A DNA stretch of 39,938 nucleotides from an uncultured Gemmiger sp. (GTDB lineage: Bacteria > Bacillota > Clostridia > Oscillospirales > Ruminococcaceae), in assembly GCA_947631565.1 (NCBI GenBank), contig CANRLV010000016.1, forward strand, positions 1 to 39,938, in the 5' to 3' direction. Below the pieces are notes generated by a model. It saw nothing but the letters and a program-made list of their open reading frames with translations. It had not been told where the DNA came from and did not search any database. Shown piece by piece: positions 30,986 through 38,642 of the stretch. Numbering within the stretch: the stretch's first letter is position 1; the number at the start of each line of letters is the position of its first letter. The translations under genes and the position numbers were made by a program.

Positions 30986-31041
30986 GTTTTGCACGCCGGG
31001 CTATGCCCGGCGCTTGCCCTGTGTACAGGGCAAGGCAAAAC
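30986..31041. other. Perfect 56-nt three-way-junction sequence
   Basis: Three stems meet with a single unpaired junction base: outer GTTTTGC (30986-30992) with GCAAAAC (31035-31041); arm 1 CGCCGGGC-TAT-GCCCGGCG (30994-31012); arm 2 CTTGCCCTG-TGTA-CAGGGCAAG (31013-31034). All 24 pairs are Watson-Crick. It lies in the 443-base gap between the rplL terminator and the symporter promoter and is explained by neither. The rest of that gap has a GAGCG/CAGCG-rich stretch (31045-31077) and no ORF I can support. Function unknown. Confidence 0.7.
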
Positions 31042-31130
31042 CGGCCGGAGCGCAGCGCAGCGGAGCGAGAGCCGTACCGAAATCGGCCAGTGCGCGCACG
31101 CGCATCATAGGCGAGGTGCTCGACTTATAC

Positions 31131-31161
31131 AAAAAGCGGTCCCCGGTGGGGACCGCTTTTT
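31131..31161. terminator. Terminator of rplJ-rplL
   Basis: AAAAAGCGGTCCCC/GGGGACCGCTTTTT with a 3-base loop, about 20 bases after the rplL stop; a U-run exists on both strands. Confidence 0.92.
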
Positions 31162-31183
31162 GTATGGCAGTTGCTTCCTGCAC

Positions 31184-31564
31184 TTATTTGAGCTCGATCT
31201 TGGCGCCGACCTCTTCCAGCTTCTTCTGGATCTCCTCGGCCTCGGCCTTGGAGACGCCCTCCTTGATCTTGGCCTCGGGGGTCTCGACCAGCTTCTTGGC
31301 ATCCATCAGGGAAGCGCCGGTGATCTCCTTGGTGACCTTGATGACCTGCATCTTCTGGGCGCCGACCTCTTTCAGGATGACGTCGAACTCGGTCTTCTCC
31401 TCCTCAGCGGGGGCAGCGCCGGCGGCGGCGACGGCGGGGCCGGCAGCAGCGGCCACGGCGGAAACGCCGAACTCCTCGCAGATGGTGTCAACGAGCTCCT
31501 TGAGCTCCAGGACGGTCATCGACTTGACAGAGTCGATGATGGCAGTGATTTTTTCAGAAGCCAT
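31184..31564 (-). CDS. rplL: 50S ribosomal protein L7/L12
   Basis: The multi-copy stalk protein that recruits translation factors to the ribosome. 126 aa: N-terminal dimer/L10-binding domain ([20 protein letters not shown]), an Ala-rich hinge ([19 protein letters not shown]) and the C-terminal globular domain ending in [15 protein letters not shown] before the ATG. Last gene of rplJ-rplL. Confidence 0.97.
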   Translation of the reverse strand: MASEKITAIIDSVKSMTVLELKELVDTICEEFGVSAVAAAAGPAVAAAGAAPAEEEKTEFDVILKEVGAQKMQVIKVTKEITGASLMDAKKLVETPEAKIKEGVSKAEAEEIQKKLEEVGAKIELK

Positions 31565-31646
31565 GATGATTTTACCTCCATATCATGTCATTTGTCGGGT
31601 GCGGCCGGCAAATTTTCAGGCCGCAAAGGGTGTGGGCAGGTTCTGT

Positions 31647-32159
31647 TTACGCAGCTTCGCTTTCGCGCTTTTCAAGCAGCTCGTTGAGGCTGACGGCCAG
31701 ACCGCCGATGATGCCGTTGAGCGAGCCGGCCAGCATGGAAAGCAGGCCCTCGCGGTTGGGCATGGTGGACAGCTCCTTGACGCCGGCGGCGTCGAGCACC
31801 TGACCGTCGCAGAAGCCGCCCTTGACGGCAAAACGCTTGGAACGGTCAGCGTCGGCATACTTGCACAGGATGCGGGCGGCGGCAGAGGGGTCGTCGGCCG
31901 AGACGGCAATGGCGGTATCGCCCTTGAACAGGTCGGTCAGGCTTTCGAGCGCCGTGCCCTTGACAGCCAGGCGGAGCATGGTGTTCTTCACGACCATATA
32001 CTCGACCCCGGCCTCGCGCAGCTCACGGCGCAGCTTGGTGTCGTTGGCCACATTGATGCCGTTGTACGACACGACCACCCCGGCCAGCGAGCCCTGCAGC
32101 TTGGCGGACAGGTCCGCCACGAACGCCTTTTTGGTCTCGAGGATTTTGGCACTGGGCAT
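31647..32159 (-). CDS. rplJ: 50S ribosomal protein L10
   Basis: L10 anchors L7/L12 dimers to 23S rRNA at the stalk base and normally represses its own operon by binding the leader. 170 aa. Recognisable parts: ILETKKAFVADLSAKLQGSL, VVVSYNGINV, REAGVEYMVVKNTMLRLA and the C-terminal L12-binding helix around SLNELLEKRE. GAGGTG lies before the ATG. Preceded by a leader with attenuator-type terminator at 32201-32236. Confidence 0.97.
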   Translation of the reverse strand: MPSAKILETKKAFVADLSAKLQGSLAGVVVSYNGINVANDTKLRRELREAGVEYMVVKNTMLRLAVKGTALESLTDLFKGDTAIAVSADDPSAAARILCKYADADRSKRFAVKGGFCDGQVLDAAGVKELSTMPNREGLLSMLAGSLNGIIGGLAVSLNELLEKRESEAA

Positions 32160-32200
32160 TTTTTGGTTTCACCTCGTTTCTGTTGGGAAAGTCTTGGTCG

Positions 32201-32331
32201 AAAAAGGCCGATCCCCCGTTTCCGAGAGATCGGCCTGCAACGCATTACAACGTATAAAAGGCGGTTTCTCGGCAGGCGGGGTGACCCTTTACGCTTGGTT
32301 AAGCACCTGCTGTCTTAAAAACAGCAACCAG
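32201..32331 (-). promoter_or_regulatory. rplJ leader with attenuator terminator (L10 leader-type)
   Basis: About 165 bases lie between the rplJ promoter and start codon. Near the end GGCCGATC and GATCGGCC (32206-32213 and 32228-32235) form a stem followed by TTTTTC on the minus strand, a terminator before the gene. The upstream part includes GGTGCTTAACCAAGCG and other pairings. Position and layout match the L10(L12)4 autoregulatory leader of Firmicutes. Confidence 0.7.
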
Positions 32332-32360
32332 AGTATACCGCACGGCGGCGGATTTGTCAA
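32332..32360 (-). promoter_or_regulatory. Promoter of rplJ-rplL
   Basis: Consensus TTGACA (32355-32360), 17-bp spacer, TATACT (32332-32337) on the minus strand. It starts 11 bases from the edge of element copy 6. Confidence 0.9.
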
Positions 32361-32371
32361 GCATTAAATCC

Positions 32372-32551
32372 ATCGGCATTGACCGACATGTGCGGGCAAT
32401 GCCGATACCGCTAGAGCAAAAATGCCGCAGCAAGTCGCCCGTAGGGCATACGCAAGGCATTTTTGCGACGGTGGGGAATCTAAGGGGGAGGTGCAGGCGG
32501 ACCGGCGCAGCCAGTGACGCCGAACCTCCCTCTTAAAGCCCGCAGGGCTTT
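32372..32551. repeat. Structured intergenic element, copy 6 (type A)
   Basis: Hairpin A: ATCGGCATTG (32372-32381) with CAATGCCGAT (32397-32406), a fourth distinct stem sequence. Hairpin B GCAAAAATGCC/GGCATTTTTGC with a longer loop (CCCGTAGGGCATA). Hairpin C GGGAGGT/ACCTCCC. Hairpin D AAAGCCC-GCA-GGGCTTT (32535-32551) directly abuts the rplA stop codon. It separates rplK-rplA from the rplJ promoter. Confidence 0.9.
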
Positions 32552-33244
32552 TTAGACGCCGTACTTGGTGGTGGAGATGCGCACGCCGGGACCCATGGTG
32601 GAGGCGACGGTCGCGCTCTTGAAATAGGTGCCCTTGGCGGCGGCCGGCTTGGCCTTGGCGATGGCGTCGAGCACGGTGTCGACGTTGGCCATCAGCTTCT
32701 CGGCGCCGAAGGACGCCTTGCCGACCGGCACATGGATGATGTTCTGCTTGTCCAGGCGGTACTCGATCTTGCCGGCCTTGGCCTCGGTGACGGCACGGCC
32801 CACATCGGGGGTGACGGTGCCGGCCTTGGGGTTGGGCATCAGGCCGCGCGGGCCCAGCAGACGGCCCAGACGGCCGACCTTGCCCATCATGTCCGGGCTG
32901 GTGACGAGCACATCGAAATCAAGGAAGCCGCCCTGGATCCGGGCGATGAGGTCATCGTCGCCGACCTCGATGGCGCCGGCCTCACGCGCGGCATCGGCCG
33001 CGGGGCCCTTGGCGATGGCGATGACGCGCACGGTCTTGCCGGTGCCGTTGGGCAGCACGACGGCGCCGCGGACCTGCTGGTCGGCGTGGCGGCTGTCGAC
33101 GCCCAGACGGACGTGCAGCTCGACGGTGGCATCGAATTTGGTGGTAGCGGTCTTGCAGCAGAGCGCAAGACCCTCGGCCGGCTCATAGACCTTGCCGCGC
33201 TCGATGAGCTTGGCGGCCTCGATATACTTCTTGCCGTGTTTCAT
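32552..33244 (-). CDS. rplA: 50S ribosomal protein L1
   Basis: L1 forms the mobile stalk at the E site and can repress its own operon. 230 aa with [34 protein letters not shown]-like [31 protein letters not shown] and the C-terminal [26 protein letters not shown] precedes the ATG, 14 bases after rplK. The stop touches element copy 6. Confidence 0.97.
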   Translation of the reverse strand: MKHGKKYIEAAKLIERGKVYEPAEGLALCCKTATTKFDATVELHVRLGVDSRHADQQVRGAVVLPNGTGKTVRVIAIAKGPAADAAREAGAIEVGDDDLIARIQGGFLDFDVLVTSPDMMGKVGRLGRLLGPRGLMPNPKAGTVTPDVGRAVTEAKAGKIEYRLDKQNIIHVPVGKASFGAEKLMANVDTVLDAIAKAKPAAAKGTYFKSATVASTMGPGVRISTTKYGV

Positions 33245-33258
33245 GTTGTGCGCCCTCC

Positions 33259-33684
33259 TTACCCTTCGACGGTGACGCCCATGCTGCGGGCGGTGCCTTT
33301 GATCATGCTGACCGCGCTCTCCAGGTTGGCGGCGTTGAGGTCCGGCATCTTGGTCTTGGCGATCTCCTCGGCCTGGGCCAGGGTGATGGAGCCGACCTTC
33401 TGCTTGTTGGGCACGCCGGAGGCCTTGTCAAGGCCGGCGGCCTTCTTGATCAGCACGGGGGCGGGCGGGGTCTTGGTGATGAAGGAGAAGGAGCGGTCGG
33501 CATAGACGGTGATGACCACCGGGATGATCATGCCGATCTGGTTCTTGGTGCGCTCGTTGAACTCCTTGGTGAAGGCGACGATGTTGACGCCCTTCTGGCC
33601 CAGGGCGGGGCCGACGGGCGGCGCCGGCGTCGCTTTGCCGGCAGGGATCTGCAGCTTGATGTAGCCAGTGATTTTCTGTGCCAT
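33259..33684 (-). CDS. rplK: 50S ribosomal protein L11
   Basis: L11 binds the GTPase-associated region of 23S rRNA at the stalk base. ATG at 33684 after GGAGGT gives 141 aa: [20 protein letters not shown], the proline-rich [16 protein letters not shown] hinge, ending in [14 protein letters not shown]. An upstream extension of the frame is not protein-like. Part of rplK-rplA; the rplJ-rplL genes follow after the element. Confidence 0.97.
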   Translation of the reverse strand: MAQKITGYIKLQIPAGKATPAPPVGPALGQKGVNIVAFTKEFNERTKNQIGMIIPVVITVYADRSFSFITKTPPAPVLIKKAAGLDKASGVPNKQKVGSITLAQAEEIAKTKMPDLNAANLESAVSMIKGTARSMGVTVEG

Positions 33685-33933
33685 GATAAAACCTCCATTT
33701 GTGGTCAGTTGCGGCCGGCCGTACGGCAGGCCTCCCACGGGCAGCCCGGGGCCGCCCTCCAAGAATCCCTGAGCAAATCTCGCCTTTGGCTTGGCACGCA
33801 TCTTACCGGCTGTGCCGCACCGCTGGCGTCGTGAAAATGCTCGATAATACACAAAGTATTACCTGCGCTTTTCGCTTAGCCATCGGCATGGCTCGCTCGG
33901 CAATCTGCATACCAGATTTGTTCAGTGCTTCTT
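33685..33933 (-). other. rplK upstream region with serial hairpins
   Basis: About 250 bases without a supported gene. It holds several short perfect hairpins: AATCTG/CAGATT (33902-33918), AGCCAT/ATGGCT (33878-33893) and TAATAC/GTATTA (33845-33861). I find no convincing sigma-A promoter. It may be a leader of the rplK transcript. A frame on the plus strand is open but not protein-like. Confidence 0.4.
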
Positions 33934-33955
33934 GATAAAAACCGCATGCGGTCTT
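33934..33955 (-). terminator. Terminator of rpmG-secE-nusG
   Basis: On the minus strand ACCGCATGCGGT followed by TTTTATC, about 25 bases after the nusG stop. The stem is short, so partial read-through into rplK is possible. Confidence 0.6.
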
Positions 33956-33978
33956 TACCGAAAGTATTTTGTGCGCGT

Positions 33979-34533
33979 TCAGAACGCGCGCACCTCGTGC
34001 AGCTCGAGCTCGGCCGGCATCTCGCGGCCGAACATCGTCATCTTGATGACCACCTTGCGCTGCTCGAGGTCGATGGACTCCACCGTGCCGACGGAGCCCT
34101 CCATCGCGCCGGCGATGATCTCGACCGTGTCGCCGACCTTGTAGTCCACACGGGGCAGGGCGGCGGCCGTCTGCGCGACGGATTCCAGGCCCATCTGGGC
34201 GACCTCCGTCTCGGTCAGCGGCTCCGGCTTGGAGGCCGGCCCCACGAACCCGGTGCAGCCGCGGGTGTTGCGCACGATGTACCAGGTATTGTCGTTCATC
34301 ACCATCTTGACGAAGACATAGCCCGGGTACAGCTTGTGCTGGACTTCCTTTTCGCCGATGCGGTTGCCGTGCTTGTCCAGCTGTTCCTCCACCACCGTCT
34401 CGGTGGGGACCTTGCAGTCACAGATCAGGTCCTGGATGCGGCGGTTCTCGACCTTCGTCATCAGGTCCTGGGCGACCTTGTTCTCGTAGCCGGAATAGGT
34501 ATGCACCACATACCAGCTTGCCTGTTCAGCCAT
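33979..34533 (-). CDS. nusG: Transcription antitermination/pausing factor NusG
   Basis: Binds RNA polymerase and modulates pausing, Rho action and coupling to ribosomes. 184 aa: NGN domain (WYVVHTYSGYENKVAQDL, YPGYVFVKM, VRNTRGCTGFVG) and a C-terminal KOW domain (GDTVEIIAGAMEGSVGTVES). GGAGG precedes the ATG. Placed after secE as in nearly all bacteria. Confidence 0.97.
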   Translation of the reverse strand: MAEQASWYVVHTYSGYENKVAQDLMTKVENRRIQDLICDCKVPTETVVEEQLDKHGNRIGEKEVQHKLYPGYVFVKMVMNDNTWYIVRNTRGCTGFVGPASKPEPLTETEVAQMGLESVAQTAAALPRVDYKVGDTVEIIAGAMEGSVGTVESIDLEQRKVVIKMTMFGREMPAELELHEVRAF

Positions 34534-34552
34534 TCGTGTGCCTCCGCCTTGG

Positions 34553-34798
34553 TCAAGCGCCGATGAGCAGGTGGATGATGCCGCCGAAGCCGAGGTCCAG
34601 CGCCAGCATGAACACGGCCGAAACGGCCACCACCACCAGCACCACGCAGGTATTGTTGACGGTCTCCTTGCGGCTGGGCCACACGACCTTCTTCAGCTCG
34701 CTGCGGGTATCCTTCAGGTATTTGCCGATGCCGGCAAAAAAGCCTTTGATGTGGGCCCAGATGCCCGGCTTTTTGGCGGCGGGTTTCTTGTCAGCCAT
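34553..34798 (-). CDS. secE: Preprotein translocase subunit SecE
   Basis: Clamp subunit of SecYEG in the membrane. 81 aa: a basic N-terminus (MADKKPAAKKPG), the amphipathic stretch FFAGIGKYLKDTRSELKKVV with the conserved WPSRKETVNNT, then one membrane helix (CVVLVVVAVSAVFMLALDLG). I use the ATG at 34798 with GAGGTGG 7 bases upstream; a TTG six bases earlier is less likely. Confidence 0.95.
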   Translation of the reverse strand: MADKKPAAKKPGIWAHIKGFFAGIGKYLKDTRSELKKVVWPSRKETVNNTCVVLVVVAVSAVFMLALDLGFGGIIHLLIGA

Positions 34799-34810
34799 CG
34801 TCAAGCCACC

Positions 34811-34960
34811 TCACTTCGTCTCGCGGTGAAGCGTGTGCTTTTTGCAGAAGCGGCAGTACTTTTTGACCTCGAGACGGTCAGGGCTGTTCTTCTTGTTCTT
34901 CTCTTTGTTGTAGTTGCGCTGCTTGCACTCGGTGCAGGCGAGGGTGATCTTCACGGTCAT
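34811..34960 (-). CDS. rpmG: 50S ribosomal protein L33
   Basis: 49 aa: [20 protein letters not shown], then [17 protein letters not shown]. Two CxxC pairs (CTEC and CRFC) make it the zinc-binding form of L33. GGAGGTG precedes the ATG. First gene of rpmG-secE-nusG. Zinc-binding and zinc-free L33 paralogs often coexist; only this one is in the window. Confidence 0.97.
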   Translation of the reverse strand: MTVKITLACTECKQRNYNKEKNKKNSPDRLEVKKYCRFCKKHTLHRETK

Positions 34961-35058
34961 TGTTTGGCACCTCCATACATAACGGTTTTGAGCAAAAAAC
35001 CTCCCTCTGCGCGGGGCGGACGGGACCCGCCCGCTGCGGACGTCGGCCCGGAAAATGG

Positions 35059-35115
35059 GCACAAAAAATAAAGCCCGCAAAAGAGGTGCTACCATAGTAG
35101 CACAACCCTTGCGGG
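35059..35115 (-). terminator. Terminator of addBA, containing the rpmG promoter
   Basis: On the minus strand, about 40 bases after the addA stop, CCCGCAA and TTGCGGG (35109-35115 and 35074-35080) enclose GTGCTAC-TATG-GTAGCAC (35086-35103); then CTTTATTTTTTG follows. This is an intrinsic terminator with a two-tier stem. The rpmG -10 box lies inside the inner stem. Confidence 0.75.
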
Positions 35116-35123
35116 AAAGTCAA
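35094..35123 (-). promoter_or_regulatory. Promoter of rpmG-secE-nusG
   Basis: TTGACT (35118-35123), 18-bp spacer, TGC-TACTAT (35094-35099) with an extended -10, on the minus strand. The leader to rpmG is about 125 bases. Confidence 0.8.
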
Positions 35124-35153
35124 GAGGGAAATGCAAAGCAAAACGGGATTTTT

Positions 35154-38100
35154 TCAGGCGCCGAGGGGGATGTCGACCTCCGCCCCCAGCGCGAAGGCAT
35201 AGACGGAAAGGCGGGTCACCGGCACGTCCAGCCGGCGGGCAAAGGCGTAGCGGTACAGGCGCAGCTGGGCCGCGTATTCCTTTACATAATAGGCGGGGTC
35301 GGTGCTTTGGTCGGTCTTGTAGTCGATGATCTCGGCGTGGTCGTCAAACAGCAGCACCAGGTCGGCGATGCCCTGCACCAGCACCCGCGCCTGCCCGGCC
35401 GGCACGGCGCCCAGGTCCGGCACCACCTGCGCCGCCGGCAGTGCGGTGATGAAGGGTTCCTCCCGCAAAATGCTCCTGGCCGCGCGGATACGCTGCCACA
35501 CCGTCCCGGCAAAGAACGGGCGCACGGCGTCCAGGTCCAGCTTTTCGGCCAGCACGGGGTCGAGCAGGCGCAGCGCCCGCTGGCGCTGCACCTCGGCCGC
35601 GAGGTCAGGGACGTCGGCGTCAAAGGGCACGCTCTGCAAAAAGGCGTGGATGGCGGTGCCGCGCTCGGCCCCGGTCAGGCCGTCCGCCTGCATAAAGGCG
35701 GGGCGCTGCGGCTGCTCCGGCCGGCTGCCGTGGGTGACGGCGGTCACGCTGACCTTGGCCGGCACGGCGCGCAGCGGCGCGCGCGGGTCTTGCCATGCAA
35801 AGCCGGCCTGCAGCGCCGCGCATAAGGTCTCGTCCGGGGCGGGCGCGGGCGGCGCCGGCGCTGTTCCGGGCGCGGGCGGGGCGGTGAGCAGGCGTACGGT
35901 CAGCGGCGCGGACGCCGCGCCGTACACCGGAGCCATGCCGCTGCGCTGCCATACTTCGGCGCTGGCCGGGCAGCGCAGCGCCGCCGTCAGCAGCCAGGCG
36001 CCCCAGCTGGCCAGGCCCTGCAAAAGCTCCGGGTCCCGCACGCCGGCGCGGGCATACAGCGCCGGGGCACGCAGCTCCTGCTCCGGTTTTTTGAGGGGCA
36101 CGGTAACGATGAGCGCGTCCCGCGCGCGGGTCAGCGCCACATACAAAATGCGCATCTCCTCGCTCAAGGTCTCGGTGCGGATGGCGTCGGCCACGGCGGC
36201 GTAGGGCAGCGTTTTGTAGCGCTGGGCCAGGCCCCCGGCGCGCAGGGTCACGCCCACGCCCAGCGTACGGTGCGCCAGCACCGGGCGGATGGCGTCGCTC
36301 GTGTTGAAGCGGTGCATGGTATCGGCCACGAACACGACCGGGAACTCCAGCCCCTTGGATCGGTGCACGGTCATGATGCTCACGCAGCCGGGGCGGGTCT
36401 GGCCGGCGCCCTGCCGGGTCAGGCCGCCGCTTTGCGCGGCGTCCATCGCGCGCACCAGCGCCGGCAGGCCGCTGCGCCCGGCGCCCGCTGCCCAGGCGGC
36501 AAAGGCCAGCAGCTCCTCGCGGCAGCGGGGGCCGTCCGGCAGCGCGCCGACGGCGGCCAGGTAGCCGGTGCGGGCAAACAGCTCCTCGAGCAGGGCGTCG
36601 ACCGGCCGCGTGCGGGCCAGGCGGCGCAGGGCGGTGAGCTCCTGCACAAAGTTTTTAAACTTGGGCAGGCCGCTGTGCAAAACGGCGCCGTACAGGCTGC
36701 CGCGCGGCGTCTCGCGCCGCAGAGCGACGAGGTCGTCGGGCGTGAACAGGAACATCGGGCTGAGCATGGCGGCCGCCAGCTCGACGTCCTGCGCGGGGTT
36801 GTCGAGCACGCGCAGCAGCGCCGCAAAGGGGCGGATGTGCACGGCGTCCAGCAAGTCGGCGGCAACGTCGGCGCAGACCGGGATGCCCAGCGCCTGCAGC
36901 GCCTGCTGGTAGGTAACGAAGGCGGCGCGGCCGCGCAGCAAAATGCAGAAATCCTCGTACCGGCAGGGGCGGGTCCCCTGCTCTGCGCGCACCAAAAAGC
37001 CATCGGCCACCATGGCGGCGATGCGCGCAGCCACGGCGCGGGCGTCGGCCGCGGCGGCCTCGTCGCCGGCGCAGTCCAGCACGTCCACCTCGCACAGGCC
37101 CGGATAGGCGGGGTCCGGCGCGCCGGCCACCAGCCGCTGGCCGGGACCGTACGCCACACCGCCCAGCCGCGCCGAAAAGACCGGCTCCAGCAGGGCGTTG
37201 ATGCCCGCCACCACGGCCGCAGCGCTGCGGAAGTTGGCGTCCAGTGCGATGGTGGCCGGCTGGCCGGCCGGCGCCGGCCACGGTGCCCAGGCGGCCTGCT
37301 TTTCGATAAAGACGGCCGGCTCCGCCTGGCGGAAGCGGTAGATGCTCTGCTTGATGTCCCCGACCAAAAACAGGTTGCTGCCGTCCTCGTCGGCCAGCGA
37401 GAAGTAGATGGCGTCCTGCAGGGCGTTGGTGTCCTGGTATTCGTCCACCAGCACGGCACCGCAGCGGGCGCTGACGGTGCGGCACAGCGGCGTGCGCCCG
37501 CCCTGTCCATCCCGCAGCAGGCGCAGCGTCAGGTGCTCAAAATCCGCATAGTCCAGCGTTTTTTCCTCCAGCTTGGCGGCAAAATAGCCGTCCGAAAACT
37601 GCTGCACGGCGCGCCCCAGCGCGGCGATGAGGGGGGCGGTGCGGGCGCGGTCGGCGGCAAATTCGGCCTCGGTGCACAGCAGCAGATCGGCGAGGCGGCC
37701 GGCCAGCTTTTTGGCGCGGTCGCGCAGGTCGCTGGCGAGGGCGGCGCTCGCGTTGGCCGCCTTGCCGCCGCGCACGCCGCCGGCCCGCGGCCAGCTGTTC
37801 AGCGCCGGCAGCGCCTGCACAGCGCCGTCCCAGTCATGGGCGGCGAGCCGGGCGCGCAGGGCGGCCAGGCGGTCGAGGTCAGCGTGCAAAACGCCGGTGT
37901 AGGCGGCGTCGGCCGCGGTGTCGCCGGCGGCGGCGCACAGCGCGCTTTCCAGCAGCGTGCCGACGGCGGCGGCGCGGCGCCCGGCCGCGGCCAGCAGGGC
38001 CTGCCCCCACACGGTGCCATCCACCGGACCGTCGGCCTGCCACTGGGCCACAAAGCGGTCCAGCGCCGCGTCCGGGTCGGGCAGGGTGCGCAGGAAGTCA

Positions 38101-38642
38101 TAGAGGGCGAGCACGGTGCTGCCGGCGGTGTCGTCGGTGCGGCCGCGGTCATACAGGTCGGCGAAGGCGCGGAAATCCGGGTCCGCATAGGCGGCCTCCA
38201 GCGTGGCGGCCAGCGTCTCCTGCCGCAGGCGGTACAGCGTCGCCTCGTCGGCTACGTCGAGGTCCGGCGGCAGACCGAGGGCGGAGAAGTGCTGGCGCAC
38301 GAAATGCAGGCAGAAAGCATCCACCGTGCCGATGGCGGCGCGCTGCAGGCGCAGCTGCTGGCGGCGCAGGCGGGCGTTGCCGGGCTGCGCGCGGGCGGCC
38401 AGGGCCAGGCGCTCGGTCACGTCGGCGCGCAGCTTGGCCGCGGCGGCGGTGGTGAAGGTGACGATGATCAGGCTGTCGGCCTCGACGGGATGGACCGGGT
38501 CGGTAAGCAGGCCGACCACACGCTCGACCAGCACCCGCGTTTTGCCGGAGCCGGCGGCCGCGCTGACCAGCAGGCTGCCGCCGCGCGCCGAGACGGCGCG
38601 CTGCTGGGCGGGGGTAAATCGTACGCTGGACTGTTCAGGCAT
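35154..38642 (-). CDS. addA: ATP-dependent helicase/nuclease subunit A (AddA)
   Basis: With AddB it resects double-strand DNA breaks for RecA loading, the Firmicutes counterpart of RecBCD. UvrD-type helicase: FTPAQQRAVSARGGSLLVSA then Walker A AAAGSGKTRVLVERV (about 22-38), motif II VDEYQDTNALQDAIYF, GDIKQSIYRFRQAEP, and motif V/VI IMTVHRSKGLEFPVVFV and ILYVALTRARDALIV. The C-terminal nuclease has DLVLLFDDHAEIIDYKTDQ. ATG at 38642 after GGAGG gives 1162 aa. It overlaps the end of addB by 8 bases. Confidence 0.95.
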   Translation of the reverse strand: MPEQSSVRFTPAQQRAVSARGGSLLVSAAAGSGKTRVLVERVVGLLTDPVHPVEADSLIIVTFTTAAAAKLRADVTERLALAARAQPGNARLRRQQLRLQRAAIGTVDAFCLHFVRQHFSALGLPPDLDVADEATLYRLRQETLAATLEAAYADPDFRAFADLYDRGRTDDTAGSTVLALYDFLRTLPDPDAALDRFVAQWQADGPVDGTVWGQALLAAAGRRAAAVGTLLESALCAAAGDTAADAAYTGVLHADLDRLAALRARLAAHDWDGAVQALPALNSWPRAGGVRGGKAANASAALASDLRDRAKKLAGRLADLLLCTEAEFAADRARTAPLIAALGRAVQQFSDGYFAAKLEEKTLDYADFEHLTLRLLRDGQGGRTPLCRTVSARCGAVLVDEYQDTNALQDAIYFSLADEDGSNLFLVGDIKQSIYRFRQAEPAVFIEKQAAWAPWPAPAGQPATIALDANFRSAAAVVAGINALLEPVFSARLGGVAYGPGQRLVAGAPDPAYPGLCEVDVLDCAGDEAAAADARAVAARIAAMVADGFLVRAEQGTRPCRYEDFCILLRGRAAFVTYQQALQALGIPVCADVAADLLDAVHIRPFAALLRVLDNPAQDVELAAAMLSPMFLFTPDDLVALRRETPRGSLYGAVLHSGLPKFKNFVQELTALRRLARTRPVDALLEELFARTGYLAAVGALPDGPRCREELLAFAAWAAGAGRSGLPALVRAMDAAQSGGLTRQGAGQTRPGCVSIMTVHRSKGLEFPVVFVADTMHRFNTSDAIRPVLAHRTLGVGVTLRAGGLAQRYKTLPYAAVADAIRTETLSEEMRILYVALTRARDALIVTVPLKKPEQELRAPALYARAGVRDPELLQGLASWGAWLLTAALRCPASAEVWQRSGMAPVYGAASAPLTVRLLTAPPAPGTAPAPPAPAPDETLCAALQAGFAWQDPRAPLRAVPAKVSVTAVTHGSRPEQPQRPAFMQADGLTGAERGTAIHAFLQSVPFDADVPDLAAEVQRQRALRLLDPVLAEKLDLDAVRPFFAGTVWQRIRAARSILREEPFITALPAAQVVPDLGAVPAGQARVLVQGIADLVLLFDDHAEIIDYKTDQSTDPAYYVKEYAAQLRLYRYAFARRLDVPVTRLSVYAFALGAEVDIPLGA

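Noticed and set aside
2114-32551. The six repeats as a CRISPR array or tandem array
   Set aside because: Copies are about 180 bp, kilobases apart with ordinary genes between them. There are no spacers and no cas genes.
33699-33935. 78-aa plus-strand ORF in the rplK upstream region
   Set aside because: No ribosome binding site, it begins inside the rplK 5' region in antisense, and its composition is not protein-like.
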